Made by a program: the position numbers and the translations under genes. From Haloarcula limicola (GTDB lineage: Archaea; Halobacteriota; Halobacteria; Halobacteriales; Haloarculaceae): a stretch of DNA of 64,000 nt. Location of the stretch: positions 496,001-560,000 of the forward strand of contig NZ_WRXM01000001.1 in assembly GCF_010119205.1 (NCBI RefSeq), read 5' to 3'. This document shows, one piece after another, positions 58,664 to 64,000 of this stretch (positions within the stretch are counted from its first letter, which is position 1; the number at the start of each line of letters is the position of its first letter). The notes beneath the pieces are model-generated. The model saw nothing but the letters and a program-made list of their open reading frames with translations, did no database searches and was not told the origin of the DNA.

Positions 58664-59295
58664 TGGGACTCAGCTTCAGTCGGCAGGAACTCCGGGACCT
58701 ACTCGTCGCGTGGCTGGCGCTCGGGCTGGCGTTCACGCTCCTCTTGCAACCGCAGTTCCGGTCAGCGCTGCTCGGGCGGGTCGGCGACCTGACGCTCGCT
58801 TCCGTGATCTCGACGCTCGTCGTCAGCCTGCTGACCGTCGGCGTCGGCTTCCTGCTCCACGAACTGGCCCACAAGGTCGTCGCGGTACGCTTCGGGCAGG
58901 TCGCGGCGTTCCGCGCGGACTACCGCATGCTCGGGTTCGCCATCGTCGGCGCGCTGGTCGGCTTCCTCTTCGCCGCGCCCGGGGCCGTCGTCCACCGCGG
59001 CCGCATCAGCGCGAAGGAGAACGGCCTCATCGCGCTGGCCGGCCCGGTGACGAACCTCCTGTTGGCTCTCGTCTTCCTCGTGCCGTTTCTCTTGTTGGTC
59101 GGCACCGACGGGTTTCTCACCGACCTTGCCAGCCGCGGCCTCCAGATCAACCTCCTGCTCGCGGGGTTCAATATGCTCCCGTTCGGCCCGCTGGACGGCC
59201 GGAAGGTGCGAGCGTGGAGTAACGTCGTCTTCTTCGTCGTCGCCGTCCCGTCGATTCTGCTCGCGTTCGCCGCGCTGTTCTTAGTTCCGTTCTGA
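58663..59295 (+). CDS. site-2-type M50 metalloprotease
   Basis: A 210-residue intramembrane zinc protease. HELAH (HExxH) at about residues 67-71 and LDGRK with its Asp at about 180-184 form the zinc site in the membrane. About five helices are seen. It is short, like archaeal S2P-like proteins. The start overlaps the last base of the TraB stop (TAATG), so the pair is coupled and they probably act together in membrane proteolysis or peptide control (inference). Confidence 0.87.
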   Translation: MGLSFSRQELRDLLVAWLALGLAFTLLLQPQFRSALLGRVGDLTLASVISTLVVSLLTVGVGFLLHELAHKVVAVRFGQVAAFRADYRMLGFAIVGALVGFLFAAPGAVVHRGRISAKENGLIALAGPVTNLLLALVFLVPFLLLVGTDGFLTDLASRGLQINLLLAGFNMLPFGPLDGRKVRAWSNVVFFVVAVPSILLAFAALFLVPF

Positions 59296-59343
59296 ACGCG
59301 GGCGAACGATGCGCTTTTGCCCGCGCCGCGTGCCCCCTCTGGT

Positions 59344-60354
59344 ATGACCGACGACGACGCCTCGGCCGAGGACACCGAGGACGCTGAGGGACTGACTTAC
59401 GCCGAAACGGGCGTGGACATCGACGCGAGCGAGGCGGCGACGAAGGCGCTCATCGGCGCGGCCGGCGAGTTCGAGGGCGACTACGCCGGTCTCGTGGACA
59501 TCGGCGACCAGTACCTCGCGCTGGCGACCGACGGCGTCGGGACGAAGTTGCTCGTCGCGGAGGCCGTCGACGACTACTCGACCATCGGCATCGACTGCAT
59601 GGCGATGAACGCCAACGACCTGCTGGCCGCGGGCGTCGAACCCGTCGCGTTCGTGGACTACCTCGCCGTCGAGAACCCCGACGAGGAGACCAGCGAGGAG
59701 ATCGGGGCGGGTCTGAAAGCGGGGGCCGAACAGGCCGGCGTCGCCCTCGTCGGCGGCGAGACGGCGGTGATGCCCGACGTCATCAGGGGACTGGACATCG
59801 CCGGGACCTGTGCCGGTCTGGCTCCGAAAGACGCCGTCTTCCCCGGCGAGGCCGAGGCCGGCGACGCCATCGTCGGGTGGCCCTCGTCGGGCGTCCACTC
59901 GAACGGGCTGACGCTGGCCCGGGAGGCCGTCACCCGAGAGCACGACTACACCGACCCCTTCCCGCACAACCCGGACGTGACCATCGCCGAGGAACTGCTG
60001 ACGCCCACCCGCATCTACAGCGAAGTCCTGGCCCCGCTACGGGACGCCGAGACTCACGCCGCGGCCCACGTCACCGGCGGCGGGTGGACGAACCTCGCGC
60101 GCATGGGCGAGTTCCGCTACGAGATCACCGACGCCTTCGAGGCCCAGCCCATCTTCGAGTTCGTTCAGGCAGAGGGTGACGTAACCGACGAGGAGATGCA
60201 TCGAACGTTCAACATGGGGACGGGGTTCGTCGCGGCGCTTCCTGAGGCGGACGCCGAAACCGTCGTGGAAGCGTCTGCCGATGCACGCGTCATCGGTCGC
60301 GTCGAAGACGGAAACGGCACGGTCGCGATTCGCGGGCTCGAACTCGACAGCTAA
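59344..60354 (+). CDS. purM: phosphoribosylformylglycinamidine cyclo-ligase
   Basis: A 336-residue PurM (AIR synthetase), fifth step of purine synthesis. LTYAETGVDIDASEAATKAL opens the family region, ATDGVGTKLLVAE gives the ATP-binding and Asp site, GGETAVMPDV and GWPSSGVHSNGLTLAR follow, and the C terminus ends RGLELDS. The last 131 bases recur 231 bp downstream. The ATG at 59344 is preferred over 59317. Confidence 0.94.
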   Translation: MTDDDASAEDTEDAEGLTYAETGVDIDASEAATKALIGAAGEFEGDYAGLVDIGDQYLALATDGVGTKLLVAEAVDDYSTIGIDCMAMNANDLLAAGVEPVAFVDYLAVENPDEETSEEIGAGLKAGAEQAGVALVGGETAVMPDVIRGLDIAGTCAGLAPKDAVFPGEAEAGDAIVGWPSSGVHSNGLTLAREAVTREHDYTDPFPHNPDVTIAEELLTPTRIYSEVLAPLRDAETHAAAHVTGGGWTNLARMGEFRYEITDAFEAQPIFEFVQAEGDVTDEEMHRTFNMGTGFVAALPEADAETVVEASADARVIGRVEDGNGTVAIRGLELDS

Positions 60355-60578
60355 CGGACCCGAGGAACGAGGGTCCGTCTTTTTCGCCCACGTTTTTGCC
60401 GCGAGCGGTTCGACAGCGGCGAACCCGAGCGGGAAAAAGGTGGATGCGGGACGGGATTCGTCGCGGCGCTTCCTGAGGCGGACGCCGAAACCGTCGTGGA
60501 AGCGTCTGCCGATGCACGCGTCATCGGTCGCGTCGAAGACGGAAACGGCACGGTCGCGGTTCGCGGGCTCGAACTCGA
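60217..60578. repeat. 131-bp direct repeat of the purM 3' end
   Basis: Bases 60217-60347 (end of purM) and 60448-60578 are identical except for two changes (G at 60225 to A at 60456, and A at 60328 to G at 60559), so 129 of 131 match. The copies are 231 bp apart. The second would read VAALPEADAETVVEASADAR and end GLELE then TAG, but has no start of its own. Between them lies a terminator and a 70-bp GC-rich stretch. Confidence 0.92.
60356..60384 (+). terminator. stem-loop and T-run terminator after purM
   Basis: GGACCC (60356-60361) pairs with GGGTCC (60371-60376) over a nine-base loop and is followed by GTCTTTTT, a good intrinsic-type terminator just after the purM stop. Confidence 0.65.
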
Positions 60579-60585
60579 ATAGAAC

Positions 60586-60747
60586 TCAGGCGGAGAGGGG
60601 GTCGTCGGGCCGTTCGTCGGTGACGTCTTCGTTTTCCGCGATGCGCAGCTGCATCGCTTGGCGGAGGTGATACAACGTCGTCTCGTCTTCGGCCGCGGCG
60701 AGTGCCGCTTCGAGGTGGAAATCCAGCGAGGTGTCCGTCGGTGGCAT
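60586..60747 (-). CDS. 53-aa acidic haloarchaeal protein
   Basis: A 53-residue protein starting MPPTDTSLDFHLEAALAAAE and containing ETTLYHLRQAMQLR. The composition is protein-like and acidic, and the box ATTATATAC on the minus strand lies about 38 nt before the ATG, so the start is well supported. It begins just beyond the second copy of the purM repeat. Family unknown. Confidence 0.7.
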   Translation of the reverse strand: MPPTDTSLDFHLEAALAAAEDETTLYHLRQAMQLRIAENEDVTDERPDDPLSA

Positions 60748-60886
60748 GTCTCGACTGCTACTCCAGCGACGACCAGTATATAATGCCGGGACCGTTCTCG
60801 CGGTTAGGGCGCGTTTACGGCGGAGAAAAGGTCGTTTTCACCGATCCTCAAAATCGAGGCCGAGAGATGGGAGCGCGTACCGCGAG

Positions 60887-61429
60887 CTAGCTCACGGTGC
60901 GGGCGATGTCGGCCTCCGTGATGACGCCGATCGTCTCGCCGCCCTCGACGACCATCACGGCGGCGTTGTGGTTGAGATAGGCGTCCACCTCGTCGATGGT
61001 CGCGTCGGGTTCGACGGTCGCGATGGACTCGTGCATCACTTCGGCGACGGGGAGTTCGCCGACGTTCTCCTCGGGTCGCTGGCGGATATCGGAGTTGCCG
61101 ATGAGTCCCTGCGGCGCGCCGTCGCGGATGACCGGGACCTGCGAGTATCCCTTCTCGTCCATGAGCTGTTTGCTCTCGTGGACGGAGTCGTCGGGCGCGA
61201 CGCCGACGACCGGCGAGTTCATCACGTCACGCGCTCTGACGATGCCGCCCTCGGCCTCGTCGAGCGCGTTGACGATGCGTCGCAGCGTCGAGAGCCGGGG
61301 GTCCACGTCGCCGCCCTCGATCCGGGCGATGAGCGGTTGGGAGACGTCGGCGCGCTCGGCCAACTCGCTCTGGGTCAGGTCGAGTTCGTTTCGCCGCTCC
61401 CGCAAATCGTCGGGCGTGGGTAAGTCCAT
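60887..61429 (-). CDS. HTH (XRE) regulator with two CBS domains
   Basis: A 180-residue regulator. The XRE helix-turn-helix spans about residues 5-62 (LRERRNELDLTQSELAERADVSQPLIARIEGG), followed by two CBS domains (about 67-125 and 128-180: VMNSPVVGVAPDDSVHESKQLM, VMHESIATVEPDATIDEVDAYL). CBS domains bind AMP, ATP or SAM and adjust the partner domain, so it probably responds to energy state. The architecture is common in archaea. Confidence 0.9.
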   Translation of the reverse strand: MDLPTPDDLRERRNELDLTQSELAERADVSQPLIARIEGGDVDPRLSTLRRIVNALDEAEGGIVRARDVMNSPVVGVAPDDSVHESKQLMDEKGYSQVPVIRDGAPQGLIGNSDIRQRPEENVGELPVAEVMHESIATVEPDATIDEVDAYLNHNAAVMVVEGGETIGVITEADIARTVS

Positions 61430-61492
61430 GACCCACGATAACTATGGGTAATACAAAAAGCCACCGGCTGGATACGGGTCGTCGGTCGCCGT

Positions 61493-61861
61493 TCAGCCCT
61501 GGGTTTCGCTCTCGTCGTCTTCCTCGGTCTCGAAGACCTCGATGACCTTCAGCGGGACGTCCCGGAGCGCGCCGCCGATCTCGCTCTTGGCGATCCGCTG
61601 GGCGTGTTCGGTCGATTCGGCGTTGAAGACGTCCATCTCAAGCACCAGTCCGACGAGGGCGGTATCCGCCGCGATGAACGCGGAGTCGAACGGTTCGCCG
61701 CAGGCGGGGCAACCGGTCGCGCCGACCTCCACCTCGACGTAGTCCATCTCGGCCTCGTTGAGGCGCTTGCCGGCCTCGCTCACCGCGACGCCGATGGCGT
61801 CGTCGATGTCGTCTACGTCACGGACCAACCAGGCTGCTTCCATCGCCACCAGGTAGTTCAT
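61493..61861 (-). CDS. UPF0212 (DUF555) protein
   Basis: A 122-residue archaeal UPF0212 protein ([35 protein letters not shown]) with a CPACGEPF zinc-ribbon-type CxxC at about residues 49-56. The function is unknown. The ATG at 61861 is the family start. It is alone in this gap. Confidence 0.88.
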   Translation of the reverse strand: MNYLVAMEAAWLVRDVDDIDDAIGVAVSEAGKRLNEAEMDYVEVEVGATGCPACGEPFDSAFIAADTALVGLVLEMDVFNAESTEHAQRIAKSEIGGALRDVPLKVIEVFETEEDDESETQG

Positions 61862-62136
61862 ACGAGGAGTCACACAGTCGCGCTACTCGTTAGTTTTGAT
61901 TCGCGCCCGCTGCGCACGTCACTGTTACTATCGCCATAAGTTACGAGAACGCCGAGTCGTTCCAATGCTCCAGTTACGCCCGACAGGCCAGTTCGCTCTC
62001 ATAGATTTGTCCTCTCTCCAAGTGTAGTTTAATCGCCGGACGGCGACGCCACTATCTGTCACGAACGTAATTGTACGTTTACGATACAGGCAGAAAATAT
62101 ATATGTCGGTCTCGCCCTGCCAGCTATCGAGGGACG

Positions 62137-62307
62137 ATGGAATCCCGACTGTACCCCGCAACGCTGCTCGTGCTGTATCAACTCACGCTGCTCGCCGGCA
62201 TCGTGTTACTACCCCTGGCGATGGTTACCGAACGCCTCGGCCTGCGACTCCCGATCGACCGGGCCGTGACCGGGCTCAACGACGCCTACGAAGAGGCACG
62301 AGCGTAG
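62137..62307 (+). CDS. 56-aa single-helix membrane protein
   Basis: A 56-residue membrane protein (MESRLYPATLLVLYQLTLLA, then IVLLPLAMVTERLG) with one long or two short helices and an acidic C-terminal tail (LNDAYEEARA). A strong AAATATATATG box about 38 nt upstream supports the start and a leaderless mRNA. I do not know the family. It lies 74 nt before psmB on the same strand. Confidence 0.7.
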   Translation: MESRLYPATLLVLYQLTLLAGIVLLPLAMVTERLGLRLPIDRAVTGLNDAYEEARA

Positions 62308-62381
62308 ACGAAAGCGGCCGGAGGCGGTCAGCCTCACCACAAAAAGAGGTTTTATCAGCGCCCGAGTGATACGGAACGGTA

Positions 62382-63098
62382 ATGAGAGACACGACTCCCG
62401 ACTTCTCACGCCCCCAGACGGCCGACGAGTTCCAGACCGACCCCTACGAGCCGGAGGTGGGGTCGCTGCCCGAACAGAGCGGCCGCGACGACGAGAAGGT
62501 CAACAAGACCGGGACGACGACCATCGGCATCACGACGAGCGAGGGCGTCGTCATCGCCACGGACATGCGCGCGTCGCTGGGCGGCCGGTTCGTCTCGAAC
62601 AAGAACGTCCAGAAGGTCGAGCAGATCCACCCGACGGCCGCGCTCACCCTGGTCGGCAGCGTCGGCGGTGCCCAGTCCTTCATCCGCTCGCTCCGCGCTG
62701 AGGTCAACCTCTACGAGGCCCGCCGCGGCGAGGAGATGAGCATGCAGGCGCTCTCGACGCTCGCGGGCAACTTCGCCCGCGGCGGCCCCTTCTTCGCCAT
62801 CAACCCGATCCTGGGCGGCGTCGACGAGGAGGGCCACCACGTCTACAGCATCGACCCGGCCGGCGGCGTCATGAAAGACGACTACACCGTCACCGGCTCG
62901 GGGCTCACCGTCGCCTACGGGACGCTCGAAGACCGCTACGAGGACGGCATGAGCAACGAGGAGGCCCGCGAAGTCGCCGCCGCCTCGATCAAGGCCGCCG
63001 CCGAGCGCGACACCGGCTCCGGCAACGGCATCTTCCTCGCGGACGTCACGAGCGACGGCGTCGACATCCAGGGCTACGACTTCGACGAGCTTCTATAG
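62382..63098 (+). CDS. psmB: archaeal proteasome beta subunit
   Basis: A 238-residue 20S proteasome beta subunit. A 44-residue propeptide ends in NKTG, and autocatalytic cleavage would expose the nucleophile Thr45 (TTTIGI). The catalytic Lys is in the ATDMRASLGGRFVSNKNVQK region. A GGTTTTATCAG box about 33 nt upstream fits a leaderless promoter. The alpha subunit is not in this window. Confidence 0.95.
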   Translation: MRDTTPDFSRPQTADEFQTDPYEPEVGSLPEQSGRDDEKVNKTGTTTIGITTSEGVVIATDMRASLGGRFVSNKNVQKVEQIHPTAALTLVGSVGGAQSFIRSLRAEVNLYEARRGEEMSMQALSTLAGNFARGGPFFAINPILGGVDEEGHHVYSIDPAGGVMKDDYTVTGSGLTVAYGTLEDRYEDGMSNEEAREVAAASIKAAAERDTGSGNGIFLADVTSDGVDIQGYDFDELL

Positions 63099-63102
63099 TA
63101 CC

Positions 63103-63259
63103 TTTTTGTGACTCGGATGTCCTCGCGGCGCTTCGCGCCGCTGTGGGCACCACTCGCCACAAAAATCTACGCTAAAAAGGCCGAACTCGCGGCGTCGCCG
63201 CGAGTTCGGTGTCTGCCGGAGCACAGCGACGGCAGGCTCGTCAGAACTCCGTTCTGACG
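63103..63259. terminator. T-run and four hairpins between psmB and udp
   Basis: After the psmB stop come five Ts (63103-63107) and then four inverted repeats: GCGGCGC/GCGCCGC (63125-63141), a 14-bp-armed palindrome centred at 63195 (63181-63209), CTGCCG/CGGCAG (63213-63235) and CGTCAGAAC/GTTCTGACG (63239-63259). The minus strand shows CCTTTTTAGC after the third hairpin, so the region probably ends transcripts from both sides. Confidence 0.6.
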
Positions 63260-63304
63260 GCGTCTTCGCGCGACGGAGCGCTCCCGGCCCGCAGCCACCG
63301 CCCG

Positions 63305-64000
63305 CTACCGCTCGATCGAGAGGCCGGCGTGCCAGCCGTCGGCGTCGGCTTCTTCGACTGCTTCGTCCATCCGTTCCAAGTACGTCACCGCGAGGCTGGC
63401 GCACTTGGCGGCCTTGCGCTCGCCCTCGGTGCGGAACTCGCCGGTCTCGCGGTTAGCGTAGACGGTACAGACCGCGCCCGCTCGCAGGCCGTAGATGCCG
63501 GCGAGCGTGAGGACGCTCGCGGCCTCCATCTCGAAGTTGTAGACGCCGGCCTCGCGGAGTTCGCCGATTTTCGCCTCGCTGTCGCGGGCCTCGAAGCCGT
63601 CGAAGCCGGGTCGGGACTGACCGGGGTAGAAACTGTCCGTCGAGCAGGTGACACCGAGGTGGTAGTCGTAGCCCAGTTCCTCGGCGGCGGCGACGAGCGC
63701 CGAGACGACGCGGTGGTCCGCGCTCGCGGGGTAGTCCTCGCGGACGTACTCCTTGCTGGTCCCCTCTTGTCTGACCGCGCCGGTCGTGATGATCAGGTCG
63801 CCGACGTCGGCCTCGGGCTGGATGGCTCCACAGGACCCGACGCGGAGGAGGGTGTCCGCGCCGACGCGGGCCAGTTCCTCGACGGCGATGGCGGCGGAGG
63901 GCGAGCCGATTCCCGTCGACGTGACCGAAATAGGCGTCCCCTCGTGAGTACCCGTGGCAGTGCGGTACTCGCGGTGCTCGCCGACGATCTCGTGGTCGTC
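63305..64000 (-). CDS. udp: uridine phosphorylase, 5' part beyond the window
   Basis: The last 231 residues of a nucleoside phosphorylase of the PNP/UDP family. Visible motifs include SVTSTGIGSPSAAIAVEELARVGADTLLRVGSCG (phosphate and substrate site), YPASADHRVV and YNFEMEAASVLTLAG (the ExE/EMEA ribose-binding motif). It splits uridine with phosphate to uracil and ribose-1-phosphate. The frame stays open to the right edge, so the start is missing. The specificity call (uridine rather than purine nucleosides) is by family resemblance. Confidence 0.88.
   Translation of the reverse strand, partial: DDHEIVGEHREYRTATGTHEGTPISVTSTGIGSPSAAIAVEELARVGADTLLRVGSCGAIQPEADVGDLIITTGAVRQEGTSKEYVREDYPASADHRVVSALVAAAEELGYDYHLGVTCSTDSFYPGQSRPGFDGFEARDSEAKIGELREAGVYNFEMEAASVLTLAGIYGLRAGAVCTVYANRETGEFRTEGERKAAKCASLAVTYLERMDEAVEEADADGWHAGLSIER

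Noticed and set aside
60281-60670. A 129-codon plus-strand frame covering the purM repeat
   Set aside because: It reads both repeat copies in a shifted frame and shows the same Ser/Arg-rich peptide twice; the open frame is a by-product of the duplication.
1-64000. tRNA, rRNA, CRISPR arrays, transposases or integrases
   Set aside because: None could be recognised by eye. A covariance-model search was not possible, so small RNAs may be missed.

Overview
This is a high-GC window with strongly acidic predicted proteins, leaderless-looking archaeal promoters (AT-rich box about 30-40 nt before the start codon), a proteasome beta subunit, Dph2, AglB/AglG/AglJ-type N-glycosylation proteins and haloarchaea-specific families (DUF7344, HalOD1, DUF5789, HEWD, UPF0212). 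It is chromosomal DNA of a haloarchaeon (class Halobacteria). The genus cannot be fixed from the sequence. No rRNA, tRNA, CRISPR array, transposase or integrase was recognised.

Region 1 (about 1-27 kb) is a cell-surface polysaccharide and exoprotein locus. It holds a four-gene cassette joined by ATGA overlaps (hexapeptide acyltransferase, two RHDVD-type deacetylases around a DUF354 glycosyltransferase-like protein), a further CE4 deacetylase, a sugar nucleotidyltransferase, two Tat-exported beta-helix proteins around a phosphodiesterase/sulfatase-fold enzyme, a family 2 glycosyltransferase, a Gfo/Idh/MocA oxidoreductase, a PKD/CARDB surface protein, a DUF1616 membrane protein, a FemAB-like acyltransferase and a PGF-CTERM surface protein. 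Most of these units share an unusual promoter element, ATAAC(A/C)AA, which sits where the TATA box should be. This looks like a regulon defined by its core promoter and is the most novel signal in the window. Several units also begin with a 9-23 codon ORF whose stop overlaps or abuts the main start codon.

Region 2 (27-40 kb) is mostly ordinary: small regulators (two membrane-anchored DUF7344 proteins, HxlR with a palindromic operator, YlbF), a divergent HisG-like protein, a coiled-coil protein, an UlaG-like metallohydrolase, an MFS transporter, Dph2, a METTL5-like methylase, a rhomboid protease, DoxX and AglJ.

Region 3 (40-54.4 kb) is an N-glycosylation and sulfation locus. Opposite aglB lies a six-gene minus-strand run: aglG, GT4, sat, cysC, a PHP phosphoesterase and a flippase. 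It is followed by a GT2 gene and a three-gene run of sulfotransferase, CE4 deacetylase and sulfotransferase. Sat and CysC make PAPS, the sulfotransferases use it, and the PHP protein is a good candidate for removing the by-product PAP. A sulfated S-layer N-glycan is the natural reading.

Region 4 (54.4-64 kb) is housekeeping: CutA, HEWD, a methyltransferase, a thioesterase, PadR, TraB and an M50 protease, purM, an HTH-CBS regulator, UPF0212, psmB and a partial uridine phosphorylase. The 3' end of purM is present twice as a 131-bp, 129/131-identical direct repeat. Four hairpins lie between psmB and udp.
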